A stretch of DNA of 64,000 bases from Desulfoplanes formicivorans (GCF_001748225.1 NZ_BDFE01000015.1:62001-126000), one strand, 5' to 3'. Counted from the stretch's first letter, positions 44,537-53,190 are shown. Numbers and translations: made by a program. The notes: generated from the sequence alone by a model not told the origin.

Positions 44537-45739
44537 ATGAAACAACTACTCGTTCTCGTTGCCGACGGTATGGGCGATTGGCCCCTGGAAGCACTGGGCA
44601 ACAAAACCCCCCTTGAGGCGGCCCATACCCCCAACATGGATTTTCTGGCTGCAAACGGCTGCATGGGCACCTGCCAGACCGTGCCTGAAGGCATGCAACC
44701 GGGATCCGACGTGGCCAACATGGCCCTGCTCGGATACGCGCCCGAAACCTATCACACGGGCCGGGGGCCCATTGAGGCGGCCGCCCAGGGTCTGGAACTC
44801 GACCCTGACGATCTCGTCTGGCGGCTCAACCTGGTCACGGTCTCGGGATATGACCACCAGGCCACCATGCTCGACTATTCGGCCGGGCATATGGACACCA
44901 AGGTGGCCCGGGAGATCATCACCCATCTCCAGGACCAACTGGGCGACGCAACCTTTACCTTTTACCCGGGTATCCAGTACCGCCATCTGCTGGTTCAGAA
45001 AAAAGGCAGGACCGCGCCGGAAGCCGGATTGAGCATCAATCCGCCCCACGACATCACCGATCAGCCCATTGCGGCCGATCTTGGCGCCTATGCGTCCAGT
45101 ACGCGCCTCATGAACCTGTTGACACGCGCCAGGGAGCTCATGGCCCCATGGTCGAACAGATGCGCGGCCAATGCCATCTGGCCCTGGGGACAGGGAACTC
45201 CCCTGATGTTGCCAGGGTTCGAGTCGACCTTTGGCCCCAGAGGCGGGATCATCTCGGCCGTAGATCTGGTCAAGGGCCTTGGCCGGGCCGCCGGCATGGA
45301 GGTCATGGAGATTCCCGGTGCCACCGGATTTCTGGATACCAACTATCAGGGAAAGGTGGATGCAGCCCGCATGTTTCTGGACCAGGGTGATTACGTGTAC
45401 CTTCACGTGGAGGCCCCGGACGAATGCGGTCACATGGGTGACCCGGCCAAAAAAATCCAGGCCATTGAGGACTTTGATGCCAAGGTTCTCGGCCCCCTTC
45501 TCCAATCCCACGGCCAGCGGGATATGCTCTGGGTCCTCACCTGCGATCATTTCACCCCCATTGCCCGCAGAACCCATACCACCGACCCGGTACCCTTTGT
45601 CATCCACTCGGCAGGGATCACGCCCAGCCACCACAGCACCAGGTTTGATGAAGCCCAAGCCGCCAGGACCGGTCTCCTTCTGGATGGAGGCCCGACCCTC
45701 ATGGCAACCATACTTGATTGGGCGGGGTGGAAAGCGTAA
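44537..45739 (+). CDS. ApgM-like phosphoglycerate mutase family protein, proposed homoserine kinase
   Basis: A 400-residue alkaline-phosphatase-superfamily protein: VLVADGMGDWPL with metal Asp at the start, PGSDVANMALLGY with the catalytic Ser, GYDHQATMLDYS, and late metal ligands HVEAPDECGHMGD and LTCDHFTPI. The same family includes 2,3-bisphosphoglycerate-independent mutase (ApgM). A subgroup found next to homoserine dehydrogenase in genomes without thrB is proposed to be homoserine kinase, and this gene follows hom by 156 bases. Which activity it has cannot be read from sequence. The start lacks a clear ribosome site; an in-frame ATG at 44513 is possible. Confidence 0.85.
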   Translation: MKQLLVLVADGMGDWPLEALGNKTPLEAAHTPNMDFLAANGCMGTCQTVPEGMQPGSDVANMALLGYAPETYHTGRGPIEAAAQGLELDPDDLVWRLNLVTVSGYDHQATMLDYSAGHMDTKVAREIITHLQDQLGDATFTFYPGIQYRHLLVQKKGRTAPEAGLSINPPHDITDQPIAADLGAYASSTRLMNLLTRARELMAPWSNRCAANAIWPWGQGTPLMLPGFESTFGPRGGIISAVDLVKGLGRAAGMEVMEIPGATGFLDTNYQGKVDAARMFLDQGDYVYLHVEAPDECGHMGDPAKKIQAIEDFDAKVLGPLLQSHGQRDMLWVLTCDHFTPIARRTHTTDPVPFVIHSAGITPSHHSTRFDEAQAARTGLLLDGGPTLMATILDWAGWKA

Positions 45740-45832
45740 ACCATCAGGCAGCCATCCCCCAGGGGCCCGTGGATCCGGATCAATCAGGGTTCACGGGCCG
45801 ACGCAGACCTTCATCTCCAACCCCTCACCGCC

Positions 45833-46252
45833 ATGAAACCATCCACCACCTTTCCCACTCCCGACGCCTGGCTCGAGCACCGCGTCTCCTACGGCGAAAC
45901 CGATGCCATGGGTGTTGTCTATTACGCCAACTACCTGCACTGGTTTGAAATGTCCCGAAGCCTCTACATCCGCGAGCTGGGCATGAGCTACCGTCTCATC
46001 GAGGAAAGGGGGATCTTTTTGCCCGTACGCCAGGCCTCATGCCGCTATGTGGCCCCGGCCCGCTTCGACCAGCTGGTTCAGATCCATGCGGCCATCAGCA
46101 CCTGGACCAGGGCATCCCTGACCTTTGTGTATGAGGTTACCGACAGCCATAAGACCCGTGTACTGGCAACCGGATCCACCCAGCACGCTGTTGTTGATCC
46201 CCACGGCAAACCGTGCAGAGTCCCCCACTGGTTGTGGGAATTGTGTACCTGA
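45833..46252 (+). CDS. ybgC: YbgC-type acyl-CoA thioesterase
   Basis: A 139-residue hot-dog-fold thioesterase. HRVSYGETDAMGVVYYANYLHWFE holds the catalytic Asp and family signature, and FLPVRQASCRYVAPARFDQLVQI the second half. Length is normal for the 4-hydroxybenzoyl-CoA thioesterase/YbgC group. It lies 93 bases after the apgM-like gene on the same strand. Substrate inferred as a short acyl thioester. Confidence 0.88.
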   Translation: MKPSTTFPTPDAWLEHRVSYGETDAMGVVYYANYLHWFEMSRSLYIRELGMSYRLIEERGIFLPVRQASCRYVAPARFDQLVQIHAAISTWTRASLTFVYEVTDSHKTRVLATGSTQHAVVDPHGKPCRVPHWLWELCT

Positions 46253-46383
46253 GGTGCCTGGCTTTTGCCACGAAACCGTCCGAGTCCGCGCCAATGTCCC
46301 TACTTCCCTGCTGTCGTTTGCATGCGCCAGCATCGTTCAAGCCTCCGGGAATCTGATTCCCGGATTTTTTTGGTGGTATCATC

Positions 46384-47172
46384 ATGTCACTGGATATTCA
46401 CACCCACGCTTTTCATCCCAAAATCGCCAACAAGGTTCTGGCCCAACTTGAGGGCCATTATCGCATCCATCCAACCGGCACAGGCACGGTGGAGGATCTG
46501 CTGCCGCGGCTGCACAAGGCCGGAATCAACCACGCGGCCGTGCATTCGGCAGCCACCAAACCCGACCAGGTCATCCCGGCCAACAACTGGGCCATGGCCA
46601 TGCAAAAAAACCATCCCCAGCTGATCTCCTTTGGCACCATCCATCCCGGCTATGCCCAATGGGAAAAGGAACTGGACCGCCTGGAACGCAATGGGATCAA
46701 AGGGCTCAAGATCCATCCTGATTTTCAGGGCTTTTCCATGACAGACAAACGCCTGGCCCCCATCTATGAAGCCATTGGAACCCGTTTTGTCATCATGCTT
46801 CACGTGGGCGACAACAAACCACCCGAGGAAAACGCCTCCAGCCCCCAGAAGGTGGCCGAGCTCATCAAAAACTTTCCCTTTCTCACGGTCATTGCAGCCC
46901 ATTTCGGGGGCTACCACCACTGGGAATACGTCTGCGAGCACCTTGCCGGCAAAAACGTCTACCTGGACACCTCAAGTTCCCTGTTCACCATTCCCCAGGA
47001 CCTGCTGGAAGCCATCTTCAACACCCACCCCAGGGAACGGATACTTTTTGGCAGCGACTACCCCCTGTTTGACCCCAAAGATGAAATTCAATTGCTTGCT
47101 CAACGGCTGCACCTCAAGGATTCGGAAATCCAGGACCTGCTGACCAATGGGGAAGCATTACTGGATTTGTAA
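46384..47172 (+). CDS. Amidohydrolase family (TIM-barrel metal hydrolase)
   Basis: A 262-residue protein with N-terminal DIHTHAFHP metal ligands, KGLKIHPDFQGF, VIMLHVGDNKPP, TVIAAHFGGYHHWE and FGSDYPLFDP with the final Asp. This is the amidohydrolase-2 layout (decarboxylases and lactonases). Substrate unknown. It follows the thioesterase by 131 bases. Confidence 0.85.
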   Translation: MSLDIHTHAFHPKIANKVLAQLEGHYRIHPTGTGTVEDLLPRLHKAGINHAAVHSAATKPDQVIPANNWAMAMQKNHPQLISFGTIHPGYAQWEKELDRLERNGIKGLKIHPDFQGFSMTDKRLAPIYEAIGTRFVIMLHVGDNKPPEENASSPQKVAELIKNFPFLTVIAAHFGGYHHWEYVCEHLAGKNVYLDTSSSLFTIPQDLLEAIFNTHPRERILFGSDYPLFDPKDEIQLLAQRLHLKDSEIQDLLTNGEALLDL

Positions 47173-47196
47173 GAAAAGCCCGCCCTACCAAACAAG

Positions 47197-47238
47197 CAAC
47201 GGCCGCCTTTTCCGTAGATGCAGAAAAGGCGGCCGTTG
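47197..47238. terminator. Bidirectional terminator hairpin
   Basis: A perfect 16-bp stem (CAACGGCCGCCTTTTC at 47197-47212 with 47223-47238) with a 10-nt loop between two convergent genes. T tracts are weak on both sides. Confidence 0.65.
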
Positions 47239-47284
47239 GGTTATGTCGCCTCAGGTCGAAAGGCCTCTCTCACACGACCGAGTT

Positions 47285-48220
47285 TTAGGACTCATAGTCC
47301 CCGGCTGCCAAGGTCTGGATCAGCCCGAGCACGCAGGAAATACCCCCGCCGCTGCCCGGATTGGTGACGTGTATGATATCGCTGGCAGCAAGACGTTTTT
47401 TGGCCTGAAGCGCGGCAGTGAAACCGCAAGGCAAACCGACAAGGGCGCCAGGACGCATTGAGCCGGCCTGGACCAGATCCATGGCCATTTCGAGGACCAG
47501 GGAGCTTGATCCAACGGCAACCACCGCGCCCGGCATGTGTTGCTCAAGGAACTCCCGGGCCTGTGCAGGAGACGGGGGAATGCACGCGGCTGCAAGTCCC
47601 AGGGATCGGACCCCGGCAGTCAGCGTCTGCGTGTCGCACAAAATAGCGGTTTGGGATGCCATGGAATGGGCCATGGCGCGGCCCACATCACCCTGAACCC
47701 GCATCTCCGCAGCAAGGGCCAGATCGCCCGTGGCCAGGGCCATGGCCCTGAAAAGGGGGAATTGATGGGGAGGCTTGCTGGTCAGAGAAAAATGTCCGGC
47801 AATGACATCTTCATCGCGGCAGTCACCAGAAACGGCATGGCATGCTGTGCGGACAAAACCCTGCAGCCGGGTGACCACCACGGTCTCCAGCAGGGGTTCG
47901 TCTTCCATGGTTTTCAAAAGATCAAAACGGGCGTGAGGAAAAGTTTCCCGCAGCTCCTGGACCTCCAAGGGAAGCTCGTCGGCAATGTGCTTTCCGCTCA
48001 AAAGAAAATAGGGGAAAATGATGATCTGGGAGACCTTTTCCCGAATCAATGCCGCAGCCTGTTCCCCAAGGGTCGGTTGTCCGCAGGAAAAGCACGCAGG
48101 CACGACCCGGATGGGGGCGAGTCGCAGGGCGATCCGGTCCACCAGGGCAAAAAAACCCTGTGAGGCGGTTGTACGTCGGGTGCCGTGTCCAAGAATGATG
48201 ACTGCGCAGGAAGTACTCAT
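47285..48220 (-). CDS. CbiX-type cobaltochelatase fused to a divergent CbiC (precorrin-8X methylmutase) domain
   Basis: A 311-residue fusion. Residues 1-120 are a short CbiX domain (VIILGHGTRR with catalytic His12; FPYFLLSGKHIADELP), which inserts cobalt into sirohydrochlorin. Residues 150-311 follow the CbiC/CobH fold (TAILCDTQTLTAGV; GALVGLPCGFTAALQAKKRL; GSGGGIS). Compared with CobH from memory, the catalytic His of RMVHACG is Leu162 here (RAMALATG), the GNAPTAL loop reads GSSSLVL, and PVGFVGAAESK reads PCGFTAALQAKK. So the methylmutase half may be inactive or altered. Single gene, divergent from the UGA-containing gene. Confidence 0.82.
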   Translation of the reverse strand: MSTSCAVIILGHGTRRTTASQGFFALVDRIALRLAPIRVVPACFSCGQPTLGEQAAALIREKVSQIIIFPYFLLSGKHIADELPLEVQELRETFPHARFDLLKTMEDEPLLETVVVTRLQGFVRTACHAVSGDCRDEDVIAGHFSLTSKPPHQFPLFRAMALATGDLALAAEMRVQGDVGRAMAHSMASQTAILCDTQTLTAGVRSLGLAAACIPPSPAQAREFLEQHMPGAVVAVGSSSLVLEMAMDLVQAGSMRPGALVGLPCGFTAALQAKKRLAASDIIHVTNPGSGGGISCVLGLIQTLAAGDYES

Positions 48221-48658
48221 ACCAAAACCTTATTGCTCGTTTATGAATGCCATGTTCCTGCACGGGTTTTTGTCTGTCCGTCAAGGATGAAAAAAACGTC
48301 TTTCGCACAAATTATTTTTTCGTGCCCTCCCTGTTTCTGGAATCCCGACCAGCCCCCCTGCATGACGGTCTATTTTTTTTTACAATAAATACTGGAAATT
48401 AGACTTGAATTCATCTATACGAATGACGGATTCGTTAACGCCGTGGAAACTTGAGAATTTCTTCTCTGCGTATTGCGATTTCTCCCTTTCCATGGCATTG
48501 TCCCCCAGAAATTGAGCACGTAACGGAAACGTGAGGGGATGCCATCGACCTGGCTCATATTTGCTTTAATCCTTCACGATTCTTGAAAGTTAACGTCAAG
48601 AAGATTCGTTCCCGACGAATTGCCATGTGTCTAACAATTATTTCCTAAGGAGGAGAAT
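48221..48658. other. Divergent intergenic region with two matched inverted repeats
   Basis: About 440 AT-rich bases without a gene. ACGAAT-gacgg-ATTCGT (48419-48435) and ATTCGT-tcccg-ACGAAT (48604-48620) use the same half-site with the same 5-base spacing but in opposite order. The second ends 38 bases before the start codon of the HdrD-like gene. No clear promoter boxes were found. Confidence 0.4.
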
Positions 48659-49957
48659 ATGGCAGACGCAGCAGTCAAAGTTGGGACAGAACCCAAGACC
48701 ACCTTTATGGACAAGGTGAAAGAGATTGTGCCCGAGGGCGGGAATCTGAATCTCTGTCTCACCTGCGGTGCCTGTTCCGCTGGTTGTCCTGCTACTGGTC
48801 TTGAGGGGATGGACCCGAGAAAGTTCTTGCGAATGGCTGCCCTGGGACTGGATGAGGAAGTGACCTCAACCCCTTGGGTTTGGATGTGTACACAATGCAT
48901 GCGGTGTGTCCACGCCTGTCCTATGAACATCAACATCCCACAGCTTGTTTTCTATGCCCGGCAGTCCTGGCCCCGGGAAGACCGTCCCAAGGGTATTCGG
49001 GGGTCCTGCGACTTTGCATTGAAAACCGAAGGCAACAGCGCCATGGGCGCCAATTCCGACGACTTCAAGTTCGTTGTTGAGGATGTACTCGACGAAGTCC
49101 GTGAGAATCAGCCTCAATTCAAGGACATGGTCGCCCCCATCGACAAGGAAGGTGCCTATTTCTTCTTCAACCAGAACTCTCGAGAGCCTGTAACCGAACC
49201 CGAAGAGATGATCCCCTCCTGGAAGATCTTCCACACGGTGGGCGCCGACTGGACCTATGGTTCCAGAGGCTGGGGCGGAGAGAACTACTGCATGTTCCTG
49301 GCCGATGAAGACGCCTGGGAACAGGTTGTCCGCAACAAGGTCAAGGCTTGCGAAGACCTGGGGTGCAAGGTGTACCTCAACACCGAGTGAGGCCACGAAT
49401 TTTATGCACTCCGGGCCGGAATGCAAAAGTTTGGTATCACCCCCAAGTTCGAACTCAAGTCCATCATTGAATACTATGCCAAATGGATTCGCGAAGGCAA
49501 ACTGCCCGTGAATTCCGACTGGAACAAGGACCTCAAGGTCACCTTCACCGTTCAGGACCCGTGTCAGCTGGTCCGCAAAACCCTTGGCGATCCCATTGCC
49601 GAAGACCTCCGGTTTGTCATCAAATCCGTGGTCGGTGAAGAAAACTTCATCGACATGTACCCCAACAAGTCCAACAACTTCTGTTGCGGCGGCGGTGGCG
49701 GTACCCAGCAGACCGAGTATAAGGCACAGCGGGCCAAATTCGGCAAGGTCAAGGCCGACCAGATTATGACCACGGGCGCCGACTACTGCATCGCCCCCTG
49801 TCACAACTGTCATTCCCAGATTCACTTCCTCAGTGAGTACTTTGAAGGACACTGGCATACGGTCCATCTGTGGACCCTCATCTGCCTGTCCCTGGGCATC
49901 CTCGGGCCCGAAGAAAGAGAATATCTCGGCCCCAAGTTGAAAAACGTTGGGCTGTAG
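48659..49957 (+). CDS. HdrD/DsrK-like CCG-domain iron-sulfur protein with in-frame UGA (probable selenocysteine 244)
   Basis: A 432-residue heterodisulfide-reductase-type protein read through TGA at 49388-49390. Residues 33-43 (CLTCGACSAGCP) and 77-87 (CTQCMRCVHACP) bind two [4Fe-4S] clusters. Two CCG-like repeats follow. The second is complete: DPC, 39 residues, CCGGGGG, 33 residues, CIAPCHNC. The first ends in NTE-U-GHEFYAL, where related proteins have Cys in ECGH, so UGA sits exactly at a metal/thiol-binding cysteine. Both halves keep one frame and normal codon use. A SECIS-like hairpin follows the UGA. Strong AAGGAGGAG site before the ATG. Alternative: a nonsense mutation or a sequencing error. 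Likely role: cytoplasmic electron transfer to disulfides. Confidence 0.82.
49391..49432 (+). promoter_or_regulatory. Candidate bacterial SECIS element
   Basis: Directly after the UGA the RNA can fold: AATTTT pairs with AAAGTT (one wobble), a bulged A, TGCA (49405-49408) with TGCA (49422-49425), a C.A mismatch, TCC (49410-49412) with GGA (49418-49420), and loop GGGCC (49413-49417). The loop begins 22 bases after the UGA and starts with G, as expected for bacterial SECIS elements bound by SelB. Confidence 0.6.
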
Positions 49958-49982
49958 ATCTCAATACGTCTGTATGGAACGC

Positions 49983-50021
49983 AAAAAAAGACCTGTCCGG
50001 AATCCGGGCAGGTCTTTTTTT
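49983..50021 (+). terminator. Terminator of the HdrD-like gene
   Basis: AAAAAAAGACCTG pairs with CAGGTCTTTTTTT, with an inner CCGG/CCGG stem. Fully bidirectional, serving also the convergent His-rich gene. Confidence 0.9.
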
Positions 50022-50048
50022 GTTTGCCGCCTTGCCATGAACCAGTTT

Positions 50049-50273
50049 TTAATCGTGCTCATGTTCGTGGGTGTGCACGTGATCATGTTCATGAGCATGG
50101 CCCTGACCGTCCCTGGATTCATAAAACACGGTCTCCCCGGTCTCGGGATCATGATAGTGATCCGAATGCTCATGGTCATGGGAATGGTCATGATCGTGTT
50201 CGTGATAATGATCCTTGATGAACTTGGCGTACTTGGATGGCTTGCGCTGACCGCATCCGCAATTCTTGCACAT
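50049..50273 (-). CDS. Small histidine-rich metal-binding protein with HypB-like N terminus
   Basis: A 74-residue protein. It begins MCKNCGCGQ, close to the N-terminal nickel-binding motif of HypB, and then has two runs of alternating His with Asp/Glu (from residue 22 and near the end, about 20 His in all). There is no GTPase domain. GGAGG lies 5 bases before the ATG. It probably binds or stores nickel or zinc in the cytoplasm, perhaps for hydrogenase maturation, by inference. The opposite strand reads as a false hydrophobic ORF because His/Asp codons reverse to Met/Val/Ile. Confidence 0.75.
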   Translation of the reverse strand: MCKNCGCGQRKPSKYAKFIKDHYHEHDHDHSHDHEHSDHYHDPETGETVFYESRDGQGHAHEHDHVHTHEHEHD

Positions 50274-50668
50274 ACCTGCCTCCCTTGGCTCTCGCTGTTA
50301 TTCGTTCCTGCTGTTCTGCTGCCGGTTACTCACAAGACAACGCGACTTAAATCCTCTTGCCGGGCTTGCAACCATGACCGGCGACCTGTTTTTGCAAGGA
50401 GTCCTACCTACTCCCCCAAAGGGCAAAAAGGCAAGCCTCGGCAAGGGATTGACCCTTACCATTTGGCGCTTGCCACCCGCTCAGTTCGTGCATAGAAACA
50501 ACACGCTTTGCATGTTGCAGGATCATTGCTGTCTGCGCAGGCCTGCCATGCTCCAGCTCAAGGTGCCATGCGTCCTTCATTGCCGTGTCCCTGCCGCACT
50601 TTGATGACACCTCCAAGAGAAGAACTCTGCCCGTTTTTCTGTACGACAACCCTTTGCCCCCACACACC
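50274..50668. other. Divergent intergenic region, His-rich gene / queA
   Basis: About 395 bases with no gene, RNA or riboswitch that I recognise. The queA reading frame is open back to 50585 but that part is not conserved in type. Confidence 0.3.
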
Positions 50669-51775
50669 ATGCACGACCCATCACCCTCCCCAACCATTCC
50701 GGCGGATTTTGATCTCGCCTCCTATGAATACCACCTGGACGAATCCCGCATCGCCCAGACCCCTGCCCCCAACCGGGAAGATTCCAGGCTGCTGGTGCTG
50801 GACCGTTCCCGGCCAGGACAAACAGCCACGGTCTTCAGCTCCATAGCCGATTATCTCCCGGAAAACGCCCTGCTGGTGGCCAACAACACCAAGGTGCTTC
50901 CGGCGAGACTTATGGGGCACAAGGAGTCCGGAGGCAAAACAGAATTCCTGCTTCTGACCCCTCTGGTGCTCATCAAGGAGATTCCGGGCAGGTCGGGATG
51001 GTCCACGGCCCGGGTGCAGGGACTTTTAAGAGCGTCCAAGGCCCCCAAACCCGGATCCAAGGTCATCTTCAACCATCGCCTGTTTCTCACGGTAGTCCAG
51101 CGGGGCCAATTCGGCCAGGCAACGGTCATGCTTTCCTGGCAAGGAAATCTCACGGATCATTTCCTGACAGACGGGCACATCCCCCTGCCCCCGTACATCC
51201 ACCGCCAGGACCGGCCAGAGGACCGGGAACGCTATCAAACCATCTTTGCCCGGGAGGACAAGCTCGGGTCCGTGGCCGCTCCCACAGCAGGGCTGCATTT
51301 CACGCCCAAGGTCAAGGAAAGCCTGGCCCGCAAGTCCATCACCTGGGAGGAAATCACCTTGTATGTGGGGTACGGCACCTTTTCCCCCCTGCGGTGTCAG
51401 GATATCCGCAACCACTCCATGCACGCCGAGTACATTGAAATATCAGCCCCCACGGCCGCGGCCATCAAACAGGCCAAGGACGAGGGACGCCCCATCGTGG
51501 CCCTGGGAACCACAACCGTCAGGACCCTGGAATCCATGTACGCCAAGACAGGGGGCATTCACCCCTTTGCCGGATGGACCGATCTGTTCATCATGCCGGG
51601 ATACCGGTTCCGTGTGATTGACCATTTAATCACAAACTTTCACTTGCCCGGGTCATCTCTTATCGTCCTTGTCTCGGCCTTGGCAGGCAGAGACAGGATC
51701 AAAGAGGCCTATGCCTTTGCCCTTGATCATGACTTTCGTTTCTTTTCCTATGGCGACGCCATGCTGATCCTGTGA
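50669..51775 (+). CDS. queA: tRNA preQ1(34) S-adenosylmethionine ribosyltransferase-isomerase
   Basis: Adds the epoxycyclopentane ring in queuosine synthesis on tRNA. The 368-residue protein has DESRIAQTPAPNREDSRLLVLDR, LVANNTKVLPARL, the central GSVAAPTAGLHFT, ITLYVGYGTFSPL and NFHLPGSSLIVLVSAL near the end, all characteristic of QueA. The start at 50669 fits the family length, but no clear ribosome site was seen; an ATG or GTG earlier in frame is possible. Confidence 0.92.
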   Translation: MHDPSPSPTIPADFDLASYEYHLDESRIAQTPAPNREDSRLLVLDRSRPGQTATVFSSIADYLPENALLVANNTKVLPARLMGHKESGGKTEFLLLTPLVLIKEIPGRSGWSTARVQGLLRASKAPKPGSKVIFNHRLFLTVVQRGQFGQATVMLSWQGNLTDHFLTDGHIPLPPYIHRQDRPEDRERYQTIFAREDKLGSVAAPTAGLHFTPKVKESLARKSITWEEITLYVGYGTFSPLRCQDIRNHSMHAEYIEISAPTAAAIKQAKDEGRPIVALGTTTVRTLESMYAKTGGIHPFAGWTDLFIMPGYRFRVIDHLITNFHLPGSSLIVLVSALAGRDRIKEAYAFALDHDFRFFSYGDAMLIL

Positions 51776-51883
51776 TCCGGTCCAGTTGGTTCTCGGTGAT
51801 TGTTGTCGCGACTTTCCGGTACCGGATGTAAGAGCGCATTGTCCCCACGTACACGCAACCCAAACCACCAAACGAGGATTCCC

Positions 51884-52126
51884 ATGTCCAGAATCGTGAT
51901 CCAGGAAGATCGGTGCAAGGGGTGCCTGCTCTGTACCCAGGTCTGTCCCACAGGCATCATTGTCCAGTCGAACCGCTTCAACCAGCAGGGTTACAAGGTT
52001 GCCGAGGTTCCCGAGGACAAGATGGACCTTTGTAAAGGGTGTGCCTTCTGTGCTGAGATCTGTCCCGATTATGCCATCACCGTGTTTCGGACCAGAACCT
52101 CTCCCACCAAAGGAGATGCGTCATGA
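51884..52126 (+). CDS. korD: 2-oxoacid:ferredoxin oxidoreductase, ferredoxin (delta) subunit
   Basis: An 80-residue 2[4Fe-4S] protein with CKGCLLCTQVCP and CKGCAFCAEICP, the electron-accepting subunit of the complex. GAGGA lies 6 bases before the ATG at 51884. It overlaps the alpha subunit gene by 4 bases (ATGA). Subunit order delta-alpha-beta-gamma suits KOR or VOR enzymes. Confidence 0.88.
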   Translation: MSRIVIQEDRCKGCLLCTQVCPTGIIVQSNRFNQQGYKVAEVPEDKMDLCKGCAFCAEICPDYAITVFRTRTSPTKGDAS

Positions 52127-53190
52127 CCCAGCAGACACCAAAACGAATTTTCGTCAAAGGCAATGAAGCCATTGCCCGGGGCGCCCTGGCCGCCGGGTGC
52201 AGATGCTATTTCGGCTATCCCATTACTCCCCAGAACGACATTCCCGAGTACATGTCCAAGGCCATTCGCGATGCCGGCGGCCAGTTTGTCCAGGCTGAAA
52301 GCGAAATCGCGGCTGCCAACATGGTTCTTGGAGCCACGGCCTGCGGCATCCGGGCCATGACCTCCTCGTCCAGCCCGGGCATTTCCCTCAAGCAGGAGGC
52401 CATTTCCTACATGGCCGGGAGCGAACTTCCCGGGGTCATCGTGGACATGGTGCGCGGCGGACCCGGCCTGGGCGATATCGGACCTTCCCAGGGCGATTAT
52501 TTCCAGGCCACCCGGGGCGGTGGTCACGGCGACTACCGATTGCTCGTCCTGGCTCCGGCCTCGGGTCAGGAAGCCTATGACCTGACCATCAAGGCCTTTG
52601 ATCTGGCTTTCAAGTACCGCAATCCGGTCATGATCCTGGGGGACGCCATCCTGGGGCAGATGAAGGAACCCATTGTTCCCTGGGTGCCCGACAACCTTGA
52701 CCCGGATGAAGCAGCCCACTGGCAGCTTGACGGTGCAGCAGGACGCCCCCCGCGCCTGCACAAGTCCCTGTTCCTGCAGGAAGGCGAACTGGCCGGCCAG
52801 AACATCAAACTGCAGAAAAAGTACAAGGCCATGGAAGCCGAGATCGACTATGAATTCTTTCTGGTGGACGATGCCGACCTTGTTGTGGTGGCCTTTGGCT
52901 CCATCGGGCGGATCACCAAGTCCACCATCCGCAAACTCCGGGCCCAGGGCAAGAAGGTCGGGCTCATCCGGCCCATCACCGTATACCCCTTTCCTTCGGA
53001 AGTTCTCAAGGACCTGGCGACCCAGGGCAAACGATTTTTGACCATTGAGCACAACATGGGACAAATGGTGGAAGATGTCCGCCTGGCCATCCGCACCATC
53101 ACGGATTCAGATTTCTACGGATGTCTGCCCGGCAACCTGCCCACGCCCGACGATTTTGAAGAACCCATTCTCAAGGCTCTGGAGGGATAA
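52123..53190 (+). CDS. korA: 2-oxoacid:ferredoxin oxidoreductase, alpha subunit
   Basis: A 355-residue subunit with GNEAIARGALAAGCRCYFGYPITPQ, FVQAESEIAAANMVLGA, TSSSSPGISLKQEAISYMAG and the C-terminal domain VVVAFGSIGR. It forms the catalytic dimer with the beta subunit. The substrate is probably 2-oxoglutarate or a branched-chain 2-oxoacid; separate subunits exclude a fused pyruvate type, but sequence alone does not decide. Confidence 0.88.
   Translation: MTQQTPKRIFVKGNEAIARGALAAGCRCYFGYPITPQNDIPEYMSKAIRDAGGQFVQAESEIAAANMVLGATACGIRAMTSSSSPGISLKQEAISYMAGSELPGVIVDMVRGGPGLGDIGPSQGDYFQATRGGGHGDYRLLVLAPASGQEAYDLTIKAFDLAFKYRNPVMILGDAILGQMKEPIVPWVPDNLDPDEAAHWQLDGAAGRPPRLHKSLFLQEGELAGQNIKLQKKYKAMEAEIDYEFFLVDDADLVVVAFGSIGRITKSTIRKLRAQGKKVGLIRPITVYPFPSEVLKDLATQGKRFLTIEHNMGQMVEDVRLAIRTITDSDFYGCLPGNLPTPDDFEEPILKALEG

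Noticed and set aside
49421-49957. Separate gene starting at the ATG after the UGA
   Set aside because: The frame is continuous with the upstream half, the missing N-terminal half would split a CCG repeat, and the start has only a weak ribosome site. Read-through by selenocysteine explains it better.
49947-50495. 182-codon + strand ORF reading as a very hydrophobic membrane protein
   Set aside because: It is the antisense of the His-rich gene. CAT/GAC/GAA codons reversed give Met, Val and Phe, which explains the false membrane profile; the - strand gene has the ribosome site.
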